Assembly (NCBI RefSeq): GCF_018224615.1
Contig: NZ_JAGTUK010000005.1
Span: 62,001 to 126,000 of the forward strand
Direction: 5' to 3'
DNA: 64,000 nt
Source: Microbacterium paraoxydans
Lineage (GTDB): Bacteria; Actinomycetota; Actinomycetes; Actinomycetales; Microbacteriaceae
Every line of letters begins with the position of its first letter. The stretch's first letter is position 1. Below the pieces are notes generated by a model, which saw only the letters and a program-made list of their open reading frames with translations, made no database searches and was not told where the DNA came from. This document shows, one piece after another, positions 1 to 7,848 of this stretch. A program made the position numbers and the translations under genes.

Positions 1-1
1 G

Positions 2-1201
2 GAGAAGTCCCGCGGAGGGACGCGCATCGCCGCGTTCATCGTCGCTGCAGCCCTGGTGGGCGGCGTCGCCGGCTTCGGTGGCGGCGCTCTGCTCACGGGC
101 CTGCAGGATCGTCCGTCGTCCGGTACCGCGCAGGGACCGCAGACCGTCACGGTGAACAACCCCGGCTCCGTCAACGAGACCACGGCCGTCGCGACCGCGG
201 CGCTCCCCTCGGTCGTCACGATCGAGGTCGCCGGTTCTCAGGAAGCCGGGAGCGGCTCGGGTGTGATCGTCAGCAAGGACGGCTACGTGCTCACCAACAC
301 GCACGTCGTGACGCTCGGTGGGGCCGTGGCCGATCCGACCATCCGGGTGACGACCTCGGACGGCCGCATCTACGACGCCACCGTCGTGGGTACGGACCCG
401 ATCTACGACCTCGCCGTCATCAAGCTCAAGGACGCGAAGGACCTCACGCCGATCGAGTTCGCCGACTCGTCGAAGCTCAACGTCGGCGACACGGCGGTGG
501 CCCTGGGCGCCCCGCTCGGCCTGGCCAACTCCGTCACGACGGGCATCGTGAGCGCACTGAACCGCAGCATCCAGATCGCTTCGTCGGCCCTGCCCGACTC
601 GTCGACGGAGGACGCACCGGAGCAGCAGGCACCGCAGGACGGCCAGGGCGGGCCGTTCCAGTTCGACATCCCGGGCAGCGGCGGACAGCAGACCACGGAC
701 TCGATCTCCGTCGCCGTGATCCAGACCGACGCCGCGATCAACCACGGCAACTCGGGTGGAGCGCTCGTCAACAGCAAGGGCGAGCTGATCGGCATCAATG
801 TCGCGATCGCCAGCTCGGGCAACTCCGAGGACTCCGGCTCGATCGGCATCGGATTCGCGATCCCGTCGAACATCGCCAAGCGCGTGTCCGACGAGATCAT
901 CGCCGACGGTGCCGCCACGCACGGCCTGCTCGGCGCCTCCGTCCGCGACGCCTCGGGTGTCGAGGGAGCGACGGTCGCCGGTGCGTACATCGCCGACGTC
1001 ACCTCCGGCGGTGCGGCCGCCGACGCCGGCCTGAAGGCGGGCGACGTGGTCACCGAGTTCAACGGGGTCCCGATCACAGGTGCCACCGACCTCACCGCGC
1101 AGGTGCGCGCGGCAGCCGCAGGCAGCAAGGCCACGCTCACGTACGTGCGCGGCGGCAAGGAGTACGACGTCGACCTGACGCTCGGCACGCTCGCCGGCTG
1201 A
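2..1201 (+). CDS. HtrA/DegP-type serine protease with PDZ domain, 5' end cut off by the window
   Basis: The reading frame is open from base 2, so the real start lies upstream. The first visible residues form a hydrophobic membrane anchor (about bases 26-100), followed by a Pro/Ser/Thr-rich linker. The trypsin-like domain shows the catalytic triad: His in TNTHVV (codon at 302), Asp in YDLAVIKL (407) and Ser in HGNSGGAL (752). A glutamine/glycine-rich insertion of about 35 residues (roughly 595-710) precedes the serine loop. The last 90 residues form a PDZ domain (LLGASVRDASG to the end). This is the usual build of actinobacterial membrane-anchored HtrA proteases, which act outside the membrane on misfolded envelope proteins (family knowledge). 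It probably sits upstream of, not within, the glycopolymer operon that follows. An internal GTG at 56 would delete half of the anchor and is not the start. Confidence 0.93.
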   Translation, partial: EKSRGGTRIAAFIVAAALVGGVAGFGGGALLTGLQDRPSSGTAQGPQTVTVNNPGSVNETTAVATAALPSVVTIEVAGSQEAGSGSGVIVSKDGYVLTNTHVVTLGGAVADPTIRVTTSDGRIYDATVVGTDPIYDLAVIKLKDAKDLTPIEFADSSKLNVGDTAVALGAPLGLANSVTTGIVSALNRSIQIASSALPDSSTEDAPEQQAPQDGQGGPFQFDIPGSGGQQTTDSISVAVIQTDAAINHGNSGGALVNSKGELIGINVAIASSGNSEDSGSIGIGFAIPSNIAKRVSDEIIADGAATHGLLGASVRDASGVEGATVAGAYIADVTSGGAAADAGLKAGDVVTEFNGVPITGATDLTAQVRAAAAGSKATLTYVRGGKEYDVDLTLGTLAG

Positions 1202-1237
1202 GGTCCTGCTCCGGACGGACGGACGCCACCCTCGCGA

Positions 1238-1249
1238 TAGGCTCGCGGG
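1238..1249 (+). promoter_or_regulatory. leaderless-type -10 element
   Basis: TAGGCT at 1238-1243, six bases, then the GTG at 1250. No Shine-Dalgarno sequence lies between. Confidence 0.6.
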
Positions 1250-2503
1250 GTGGCGTCCTTCTCTTTCGGCACCGGCAATGCGGCCAAACTGCTCCGCATC
1301 CCGCTGTATGCCCTCGGACGCATCGGCACCCTGCTGGTTCCGCGGGGGCGCCGCTGGGTGTTCGGCTGTGGTGCGGGCGTCGGGGATGGAGCCCTCGCGC
1401 TTCAGCGTCACGCCGCCGCCCTCGGCCACGACACGCTCTGGCTCACGGCGAACGACCGGGAGGCCGCAGATGCCGCCGCTCTGGGTATCCATGCCGTGCC
1501 CCGCGCGGGGCTGCGCGGATGGTGGGCGACCGCGAGGGCGGGCGTGCTCGTGGTCACCCACGGTCTGGGTGATGTGAACCGCTACGCGAACGGCGGTGCG
1601 TTCGTGGTGCAGCTGTGGCACGGCATCCCGCTCAAGCGCATCGGGCTCGATTCGCCCGCCACCACTCAGGTTCCTGCCGTACCCGGCGCCGCGCTGCTGC
1701 GGCGTCTCGTCGGCGTGCTGTACCGCGCCGCCGCGCAGCGCATCCGTGTGCTGCCCGCCGCGTCCGATCGGGCCCGTGGCCGCCTGGAGTCCGCGTTCGG
1801 GCTCGGGGACGAGCGGGTCGTGGTGACAGGTGAGCCGCGGGTCGACGTGCTGTCGCGCGGAACCGCGGACGAGCGCCGGGCAGCTGCCCGTACGGTGCTG
1901 ATCGGCGCTGCGGGGGAGCTGCCCCAGGGCGCGCGCGTGCTGCTCTACGCGCCGACGTGGCGCGACGGCGCCCCCGACCCGTCCGTGCCGACCGCCCGGG
2001 AGTGGATCGAGGTCGTGAGGCTCCTGGAGCGCCACAACGCTGTGCTCTTCGTGCGGTCGCACCCGCTGGGCGCCGGCTCCTACACGCCGCCACTGCCCAC
2101 GACCAGGGTGCGGCTTCTGTCGAGCGCAGTGCTGTCCGACGTGACGCCCGCGCTCGCCGCGGTCGACCTCCTGATCACGGACTACTCGTCGCTCGCGTAC
2201 GACGTGGGGCTGCTGCGGATGCCGGTCGCGTTCCTCGCGCCCGACGCGGAGGAGTACGCCCGTACACGCGGGTTCTACGGGCGCTACGCGGAGGTCGCCT
2301 CCGCCGGGGTGGCCGGGGGGTGGGACGCGCTGCGTGCCGAGCTCGACGCGCTGCTGGGGGACCCTGCCGCTTTCGGCGCCGCCGCGACGCGGTCCGCTAC
2401 GCTCAGCGCGGAGATGCACGCGTTCCGCGACGGCGAGAACACCCGTCGTGTGTACGAGACGATCCGCGCGCGGGGTGTGCCCGCACCGAAGGGAGCAGCA
2501 TGA
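1250..2503 (+). CDS. CDP-glycerol glycerophosphotransferase-family protein (TagB/TagF-like)
   Basis: 417 residues, resembling the enzymes that move glycerol-phosphate or another polyol-phosphate onto teichoic-acid-type polymers at the inner face of the membrane. Diagnostic stretches are WHGIPLKRIG (about residues 123-132), LLYAPTWRDG (about 230) and TDYSSLAYDVG (about 306), the family's conserved His, Trp and Asp/Ser positions. The N-terminal 40 residues are hydrophobic enough for peripheral membrane attachment but show no clear transmembrane helix. GTG 1250 is preferred because it lies at the expected transcription start. The gene overlaps the next one by four bases (ATGA), so the two similar transferases are probably co-translated. 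The actual donor (CDP-glycerol, CDP-ribitol or other) cannot be read from sequence, and no CDP-glycerol synthesis gene is in the window. Confidence 0.85.
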   Translation: MASFSFGTGNAAKLLRIPLYALGRIGTLLVPRGRRWVFGCGAGVGDGALALQRHAAALGHDTLWLTANDREAADAAALGIHAVPRAGLRGWWATARAGVLVVTHGLGDVNRYANGGAFVVQLWHGIPLKRIGLDSPATTQVPAVPGAALLRRLVGVLYRAAAQRIRVLPAASDRARGRLESAFGLGDERVVVTGEPRVDVLSRGTADERRAAARTVLIGAAGELPQGARVLLYAPTWRDGAPDPSVPTAREWIEVVRLLERHNAVLFVRSHPLGAGSYTPPLPTTRVRLLSSAVLSDVTPALAAVDLLITDYSSLAYDVGLLRMPVAFLAPDAEEYARTRGFYGRYAEVASAGVAGGWDALRAELDALLGDPAAFGAAATRSATLSAEMHAFRDGENTRRVYETIRARGVPAPKGAA

Positions 2504-3936
2504 CGACGGCCCGCATCGATGACGAGGCGGAGGCCCTGGTCATCGCCGGGGCCGGTCAGCGACCCGGCACGGCCGAGCTCTCGGGTCCCCGGGCGCGGGT
2601 GTCTGCGCGCGTGACCGGTGGAGGCAAGACCTGGAAGGCCACGTTCCCGCTTCGCGCGTCGCGCTGGGGAGGACCGGAGCTTCCGTTGCCCTCCGGTTCC
2701 TACACCCTGTCCATCGACGGCGCCGATCTGGACGCACTCCGCATCGCTCCCGTCGTGCTGCGCGGCGTCCGCATCGCGGTCGAGGGGTCCACCGTGCGCA
2801 TCGCGGCACCGGTCGACCCCGTCTACGACACGCCGGAGGGGCGATCGACACTCGAGGAGCGCTACGTCTCGCAAGCGGGCGGGACGGAGAACGCCGTGTT
2901 CTTCGAGAGCTTCTACGGCCGCAGCGTCGGCTGCAACCCGCGCGCGATCGATCGAGAACTCGCGCAGCGTGCGCCGGAGGTGCGGCGCTACTGGAGCGTG
3001 GCGGACCTCTCGGTCGAGGTGCCGGAGGGAGCGATCGCGGTCGTTGAGGGCAGCCCCGAGTGGTGGCGCGCTCGCGCCGCCGCGCGTCTGCTGATCGTGA
3101 ACGACTGGTTGCGTCGGCGGTTCGCGCGCAAGCCCGGGCAGAAGGTGCTGCAGACGTGGCACGGCACCCCGCTCAAGCGGCTCGCGCTGCACCGTCCCGG
3201 CTTCGACCCGCGGCGCATGGCGGCGGTGGTCAAGGAGTCACGGCGGTGGGATGTGCTGCTGGCGCAGAACACCTATGCCGAGCGCATCCTGCGCAAGGCC
3301 TACGCGTTCTTCGGTCGCCCGATCTGGGTCGACGGGTACCCGCGCAACGACGCGCTCCTGACCGGCGACTCCTCGGCGATCCGTGCCGCGCTGGGCATCG
3401 GTGACCACGAGCGCGTGCTGCTGTATGCGCCGACCTGGCGCGACGACCGCGCGGAGATGGTCGACTTCGTCGATCCGGAGCTGCTGGCCCGCCAGGCGAA
3501 TGCGGTCGTGCTGGTGCGCGGACACTCGCGCACGCTCCAGGAGGGGAGCGACAGGTCGGGAGCCCGCGTGATCGACGTGACCGGGTACCCCGAGACGGCG
3601 CAGCTCCTGCTCGCCGCCGACGCCCTCATCACCGACTACTCGTCCGTGATGTTCGACTACAGCGTGACCGGCAAACCGATGTTCTTCCTCGTGCCCGACC
3701 TCGACCACTATCGCGGGCAGTTGCGCGGCTTCTACTTCGACCTCGCCGACCGGGCGCCCGGCCCGCTCGTGCGCAGCCAGGACGAGCTGGTCGCGGCGCT
3801 CGCCGACTCCGGGCACGAGCAGCGCTACGCCGAGCGCTATGCGGCGTGGCGCCGGCAGTTCAACACGCGCGACGACGGTCACGCGGCTCGACGTGTCGTC
3901 GACCGCATCCTGGATCTGGGGTTCGTGACCCGCTGA
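2500..3936 (+). CDS. CDP-glycerol glycerophosphotransferase-family protein with extra N-terminal domain
   Basis: 478 residues. Roughly residues 1-110 form a beta-rich, non-catalytic N-terminal domain (GGGKTWKATFPL, LPLPSGSYTLSIDG), as in some actinobacterial teichoic-acid polymerases. The catalytic part follows, with WHGTPLKRLALHRPG (about 218), LLYAPTWRDDR (about 307) and ITDYSSVMFDYS (about 370). The start is ATG 2500, overlapping the stop of the preceding gene as ATGA, which indicates translational coupling. Having this enzyme beside 1250-2503 recalls primer/polymerase pairs such as TagB plus TagF. That division of labour is inference. It ends in a hairpin shared with the convergent glycosyltransferase. 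Confidence 0.86.
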   Translation: MTTARIDDEAEALVIAGAGQRPGTAELSGPRARVSARVTGGGKTWKATFPLRASRWGGPELPLPSGSYTLSIDGADLDALRIAPVVLRGVRIAVEGSTVRIAAPVDPVYDTPEGRSTLEERYVSQAGGTENAVFFESFYGRSVGCNPRAIDRELAQRAPEVRRYWSVADLSVEVPEGAIAVVEGSPEWWRARAAARLLIVNDWLRRRFARKPGQKVLQTWHGTPLKRLALHRPGFDPRRMAAVVKESRRWDVLLAQNTYAERILRKAYAFFGRPIWVDGYPRNDALLTGDSSAIRAALGIGDHERVLLYAPTWRDDRAEMVDFVDPELLARQANAVVLVRGHSRTLQEGSDRSGARVIDVTGYPETAQLLLAADALITDYSSVMFDYSVTGKPMFFLVPDLDHYRGQLRGFYFDLADRAPGPLVRSQDELVAALADSGHEQRYAERYAAWRRQFNTRDDGHAARRVVDRILDLGFVTR

Positions 3937-3951
3937 TCCTGCCGCGGGTCA
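3926..3951. terminator. bidirectional terminator-like hairpin spanning two stop codons
   Basis: TGACCCGC (3926-3933) pairs with GCGGGTCA (3944-3951) around a 10-base loop. The stem contains or touches both convergent stop codons (TGA at 3934-3936 on +, 3949-3951 on -). There is no U-tract. Confidence 0.45.
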
Positions 3952-5022
3952 GGGCAGCGGCGTGTTGCGGGTTCCCAGTCGTGACGCGTCGACGGTGTCG
4001 CGCGCACCCCGGAGGACTCCGGTCAGGAAGCCCAGCCCCCAGGACAGGTGCATGGTGGGCAGCACCGCGAGGGTCCACAGTCGCTGACGCAGACTGCCTC
4101 CCCCGCGCCCGAACGCGACGGCCACCACGAGCAGCACGTACAGGAGAAGTGGCCCGTAGACCAGTACGGAGGCGACGATCGACGCCACTCCCGCGAGCAG
4201 CCCGGTGAGCTGCAGCACGCCGACCACGAGGGCCAGCACCACGAGCAGCACCAGGGCCGGCGGTGCGAAGTAGCGCAGTCCGTTGCTCCGGCCGAAGCGT
4301 CGGACCAGTTCGCCTCGCCAGGCCCCGGTGGCGCGGAACTGCCTGGCCAGACGCAACCAGCTCTCCCGTGGCCAGTAGGTCACCGACAGCTCGGGGTCGA
4401 ACCACACCGCGTGACCCGCCTGACGGATGCGGAGGTTGAGCTCCCAGTCCTCGCCGCGGCGGATCGTCTCGTCGAACAGCCCGACCTCGTCGAGCACGGC
4501 GCGCCGCATCACCCCGAGGTACGCGGACTCGGCTTCCCCCTCGGTGCGGCCGCCGTGATAAGCGCCTCCGCCGAGGCCGACGGGCGAGTTGTACAGTCGA
4601 GCGACCGCTTTCTGGAACGGGGTGCGGCCCTCCGCGTGCATGACGCCGCCAACGTTCGCGGCTCCCGTGCGCTCGAGCGTGCGCAGCGCGTGGGCGGCGT
4701 AGCCGGGGGCCAGCTCCGAGTGCGCGTCGACCCGCACGATGGTCGGGTAGCGGCTGGCGCGGATGGCGGCGTTGAGTCCGACGGGGATGTGGGCCGCCGG
4801 GTTCTCGACCAGGCGGAGACGGTCGTCCGCGGCAGCGAGACGCTGTGCGAGCTCGGTGGTGCCGTCGGAGGACGGCCCGAGGGCGAGCACGAGCTCGGTG
4901 GGCCCGGCGATCTCCTGCGCGAGCACGGAATCGACCGCGTGCTGCAGATACGCCCGTTCGTTGAGCACCGGCATCACGAACGACACTCCGGTCGCGGGGT
5001 CGGCGGTTCTCTCGGGGGGCAC
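3949..5022 (-). CDS. GT2 glycosyltransferase, ExoA-like, with C-terminal membrane helices
   Basis: 357 residues. The GT-A nucleotide-sugar domain is at the N-terminus: VSFVMPVLNERAYL, DGTTELAQ, the Asp-x-His metal/sugar motif VRVDAHSEL, and a RRGEDWELNLRIRQAG acceptor/catalytic segment near residue 190. The C-terminal third carries three or four hydrophobic helices (LVLLVVLALVVGVL, GVASIVASVLVYGPLLLYVLL and a further stretch). The layout resembles ExoA of succinoglycan synthesis, which extends a lipid-linked sugar at the cytoplasmic face of the membrane (family knowledge). Start is GTG 5022, six bases after CATGAT. It is divergent from 5122-6405, with which it shares a 99-base intergenic region. 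The sugar donor is unknown. Confidence 0.85.
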   Translation of the reverse strand: MPPERTADPATGVSFVMPVLNERAYLQHAVDSVLAQEIAGPTELVLALGPSSDGTTELAQRLAAADDRLRLVENPAAHIPVGLNAAIRASRYPTIVRVDAHSELAPGYAAHALRTLERTGAANVGGVMHAEGRTPFQKAVARLYNSPVGLGGGAYHGGRTEGEAESAYLGVMRRAVLDEVGLFDETIRRGEDWELNLRIRQAGHAVWFDPELSVTYWPRESWLRLARQFRATGAWRGELVRRFGRSNGLRYFAPPALVLLVVLALVVGVLQLTGLLAGVASIVASVLVYGPLLLYVLLVVAVAFGRGGGSLRQRLWTLAVLPTMHLSWGLGFLTGVLRGARDTVDASRLGTRNTPLP

Positions 5023-5034
5023 ACGACGATCATG
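5023..5034 (-). promoter_or_regulatory. leaderless-type -10 element
   Basis: CATGAT (5034-5029), six bases, then GTG 5022. The first base deviates from TANNNT. Confidence 0.35.
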
Positions 5035-5109
5035 TCACGGCGCATCGCCCGTTGGCTGAGGGCTGTCCACCGGTTCGGTCGCGGGGCGGGGGGGCCGGAG
5101 GCGACGAAC

Positions 5110-5121
5110 TATCCTGGAGGG
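5110..5121 (+). promoter_or_regulatory. leaderless-type -10 element
   Basis: TATCCT at 5110-5115, then GGAGGG, then ATG 5122. The GGAGG lies directly against the ATG, too close to act as a normal Shine-Dalgarno site. Confidence 0.6.
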
Positions 5122-6405
5122 ATGGGTGCACTGTCTGACGCGAAGAAGGCCTACCGTCTGCTGAGACGGGCACTCGAATCCCGCTCCGCCGTGCAGCGGG
5201 TGCGTCGCCGGCTCGCGGAGCGGGAGCCCTATCCGCCCGAGCATTTCCAGATCGCCGTGTACTTCGCCGACGGTGCGGTGAACATGTACCAGATGCGTCA
5301 GTGGTACCGGCCGCTCGCCGAGCTGTCGAAGCGGTGGCCCGTCGTGGTGTTGTCGCGGCACGCGACCGGGGCGGAGAAGCTGCTCGACGAGGACGCGCCT
5401 CCGGTCGCGTTCGTTCCGAAGGTGCGCGATCTGGAGCGGTTCATCACCACGCAGGACATCCGCATCGTCCTGTACGTCAACCAGAACACCCGCAACTTCC
5501 AGATGTTCCGCTACGGCCGTCGGTGGCATGTGTTCATCAACCACGGCGAGTCCGACAAGATGTACATGACCACGAACCAGTACAAGGCGTACGACTGGGC
5601 GTTTGTGGCTGGCCAGGCCGCCCGCGATCGGCTCTCCCGCACGCTGTGGGACTACGACGTCGACCGGCGCACGATCGAGATCGGCCGTCCTCAGGCCGAC
5701 CACTACTCGGGCACGCTGCCCTATACCCCGGACGACCGCCTCGCGGTGCTGTATGCGCCGACGTGGGAGGGCGACCGCCCGAGCGCGCACTACGGGTCGA
5801 TCGCATCGCACGGTGAGGCCCTCGTCTCCGCGCTGCTCGCGAGCGGCCGGCACCGTGTGATCTACCGACCGCATCCGCGCAGCGGTGTGGTGGACGAGGC
5901 GTACGGGGCCGCGCACCGACGGATCCTCGCGGCGATCGCCGCCGCCAACGCCGCCGACTCCGCGGCTCAGCACGTGTACGACGACGGCCCCGAGCTGGGG
6001 TGGCAGCTCGCGGCCGCCGACGTGGCGGTGGTCGACATCTCCGCGATGGTCTACGACCGACTCGCGGCGGGCAAGCCCCTCCTGATCACCCGCCCCGCCG
6101 ATCCGGAGGCGGCGGTCGACACGACCGGCTACCTCTCCGATTGCGAATGGCTGACGGTCGAAGGCGCGGCGGACATCGTGTCCGAGGTCGACCGGGTGCG
6201 CGCCGATGAGGCTGCGGTCGCCCGGCTGCGCATGTGGGTGCAGCACTACTTCGGCGACACCACTCCGGGGGTCGCGACGGGCAAGTTCCACGCCGCGATC
6301 GAGCAGCTGATGCAGGAATGGGATCGCTGGCGGGCGCACGAAGTGGGAAGGGTGCGCGCGGATCAGGACGACGACGACGAGGAAGCCGAGGACGAGGACG
6401 CGTGA
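5122..6405 (+). CDS. divergent CDP-glycerol glycerophosphotransferase-like protein
   Basis: 427 residues. It keeps the family's core layout (NHGESDKMYM around residue 138, LYAPTWEGDRPSAHYGS around 210, DVAVVDISAMVYDRLAAGKP around 305) but has lost the WHG-P-K and DYSS signatures of the two enzymes at 1250-3936, so substrate and activity may differ. The tail is strikingly acidic (QDDDDEEAEDEDA), unusual for the family. The frame is open far upstream, but ATG 5122 is chosen because it stands at the predicted transcription start and the upstream part would be antisense to the divergent gene. It overlaps birA by four bases (GTGA). Likely role: transfer of a phospho-polyol or sugar to an envelope polymer (inference). 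Confidence 0.72.
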   Translation: MGALSDAKKAYRLLRRALESRSAVQRVRRRLAEREPYPPEHFQIAVYFADGAVNMYQMRQWYRPLAELSKRWPVVVLSRHATGAEKLLDEDAPPVAFVPKVRDLERFITTQDIRIVLYVNQNTRNFQMFRYGRRWHVFINHGESDKMYMTTNQYKAYDWAFVAGQAARDRLSRTLWDYDVDRRTIEIGRPQADHYSGTLPYTPDDRLAVLYAPTWEGDRPSAHYGSIASHGEALVSALLASGRHRVIYRPHPRSGVVDEAYGAAHRRILAAIAAANAADSAAQHVYDDGPELGWQLAAADVAVVDISAMVYDRLAAGKPLLITRPADPEAAVDTTGYLSDCEWLTVEGAADIVSEVDRVRADEAAVARLRMWVQHYFGDTTPGVATGKFHAAIEQLMQEWDRWRAHEVGRVRADQDDDDEEAEDEDA

Positions 6406-7172
6406 GCGCCGGCTTCCCGCGGTCATCCGCGATCGCTTCCCGTCTCGAGGTCGTCGAGGCGACCGGCTCGACGAACGCCGATCTGGTGGCCCACGGCTCC
6501 GACGCGCGGGCGTGGCCCCACCTGTCTGTGCTGGTGACGCGCGATCAGACCGCCGGGCGCGGACGCCTCGATCGCACGTGGGTCGCACCGGCCGGCTCGG
6601 CGTTGGCGGTCTCGGTGCTCCTCCGCCAACTGCCGCAGGACCCGGCCGCCCGCGGGTGGATTCCGCTCGTGGCGGGGCTGGCCATGACGGAGGCGGTGGC
6701 TGCGCAACTGCCGGAGGCGGATGTGGCGGTCAAATGGCCCAACGATGTCCTGGTCGACGGTGCGAAGATCTGCGGGATCCTGGCGGAGGCCACGGCGGAC
6801 GCGGTCGTCGTGGGGTCCGGCGTCAACACCCGCATGACGCAGGAACAGCTTCCGGTGCCGACCGCGACCTCCTTCGCCGCGCACGAGACGACTGCTGACG
6901 AGGACCTCCTGATCTTCACGTATCTCTCGGCGCTGGGGGAGTGGATCGCGGCGCTCGCCGCAGGGCAGGACGCGGTGACCAGCGGCCTGCACGGTGCGGT
7001 CACGGCGCGTTGCGCGACCATCGGCAAGCCGGTACGGGTGTCGTTGCCCGACGGCAACGTCCTCGAGGGCATCGCCACGGCCCTGGATGAGGACGGGCGG
7101 CTGCTCGTGGTCGCCGACGGTGTCACGCACGCGGTCTCCGCGGGCGACGTGGTCCACGCGCGGCTGGCGTGA
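6402..7172 (+). CDS. birA: biotin--[acetyl-CoA-carboxylase] ligase
   Basis: 256 residues, a class I biotin protein ligase without the N-terminal DNA-binding domain. It joins biotin, via biotinyl-AMP, to the carrier lysine of acyl-CoA carboxylases. Visible motifs are AGRGRLDRTW (residues 51-60, biotinyl-AMP loop), KWPNDVLVDGAKICGIL (from residue 111, with the conserved KWPND and the following catalytic-region lysine), and a small SH3-like C-terminal domain (GKPVRVSLPDGNVLEG to DVVHARLA). GTG 6402 overlaps the preceding stop (GTGA). It heads a housekeeping run (PH-domain protein, purK, purE) that actinobacteria often keep together. The loop after VVVGSGVN reads TRMTQEQLP, slightly divergent from the usual GIGxN form. 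Confidence 0.93.
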   Translation: MSAGFPRSSAIASRLEVVEATGSTNADLVAHGSDARAWPHLSVLVTRDQTAGRGRLDRTWVAPAGSALAVSVLLRQLPQDPAARGWIPLVAGLAMTEAVAAQLPEADVAVKWPNDVLVDGAKICGILAEATADAVVVGSGVNTRMTQEQLPVPTATSFAAHETTADEDLLIFTYLSALGEWIAALAAGQDAVTSGLHGAVTARCATIGKPVRVSLPDGNVLEGIATALDEDGRLLVVADGVTHAVSAGDVVHARLA

Positions 7173-7218
7173 CGCGGGGACACGCCGCCCGGCGACCGGT
7201 GTTGTCGGTGTCCCAGGG

Positions 7219-7230
7219 CACAATGGTGGG
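7219..7230 (+). promoter_or_regulatory. leaderless-type -10 element (weak)
   Basis: CACAAT at 7219-7224, GGTGGG, then GTG 7231. The hexamer is off consensus at position 1. Confidence 0.4.
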
Positions 7231-7785
7231 GTGACCCAGCCCGTGACGCTCGGCGGGCGGCCGCTCATGCCGCCGCCCGGGGCCCCCGCCGAAGAGCTGC
7301 TGATCGCGCGCTTCCGCAGCCATGCCCGCCGTCTGTTCTGGTCGGCTCTCGTGCTCATCGCGACCTTCGGTCTCACGGCGTATCTCTACGACAACCTGCC
7401 CGCCGGCTTCGAGAACTGGATGCTTCTCGCCGCGGCCGCAGCCGTGGTCGTACTGGCTGTCGTGGTTCCGTTCGTCGTCTGGTACTCGCGCAGCACCACC
7501 ATCACGACGCGGCGGGTCATCGCGCACCAGGGGATCGGGTCACGTCAGCGCAGAGAGATGTCGCACGCGCGCGGGTACACGATCGGGGTGCGCCGTGGGC
7601 CGCTGCAGCGCCTGTGGGGGTGTGGCACCGTCACGCTGTCCAACGGCGTCGATGCGCCGCTGCGACTGCCGAACGTTCCGAATGTGACGCTGGTGCACGA
7701 GACCCTGGCCGATCAGATCGAGGTGGGACAGATCCTCGCGCACCGCGATGCGCAGGCCACCTCCGACGACACCGACGCGCTCTGA
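7231..7785 (+). CDS. PH (bPH2-like) domain membrane protein
   Basis: 184 residues. The N-terminus is cytosolic and proline-rich. Two transmembrane helices follow (LFWSALVLIATFGLTAYLY, about 38-56; WMLLAAAAAVVVLAVVVPFVVWY, about 67-89). The C-terminus is a bacterial PH-like domain (TTITTRRVIAHQGIG through LPNVPNVTLVHETLADQI). Such proteins are conserved and of unknown exact function. In actinobacteria they typically stand between birA and purK, as here. Start is GTG 7231, at the expected transcription start. Confidence 0.82.
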   Translation: MTQPVTLGGRPLMPPPGAPAEELLIARFRSHARRLFWSALVLIATFGLTAYLYDNLPAGFENWMLLAAAAAVVVLAVVVPFVVWYSRSTTITTRRVIAHQGIGSRQRREMSHARGYTIGVRRGPLQRLWGCGTVTLSNGVDAPLRLPNVPNVTLVHETLADQIEVGQILAHRDAQATSDDTDAL

Positions 7786-7848
7786 GTCACGCGTCCCTCG
7801 TCCGCCCGTGAGTGCGGAAGAATGGGTGCGGACGAATGGAGGCGGCAC

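Noticed and set aside
403..1329. Minus-strand frame opposite the HtrA gene
   Set aside because: A shadow of the protease in the complementary codon positions; no motif, no promoter.
4048..5121. Upstream extension of the third polyol-phosphate transferase
   Set aside because: It would be antisense to the GT2 gene at 3949-5022; ATG 5122 sits exactly at the predicted transcription start.
7822..7848. Earlier ATG for purK
   Set aside because: GGAGG six bases before ATG 7849 and the normal family N-terminus favour the later start.
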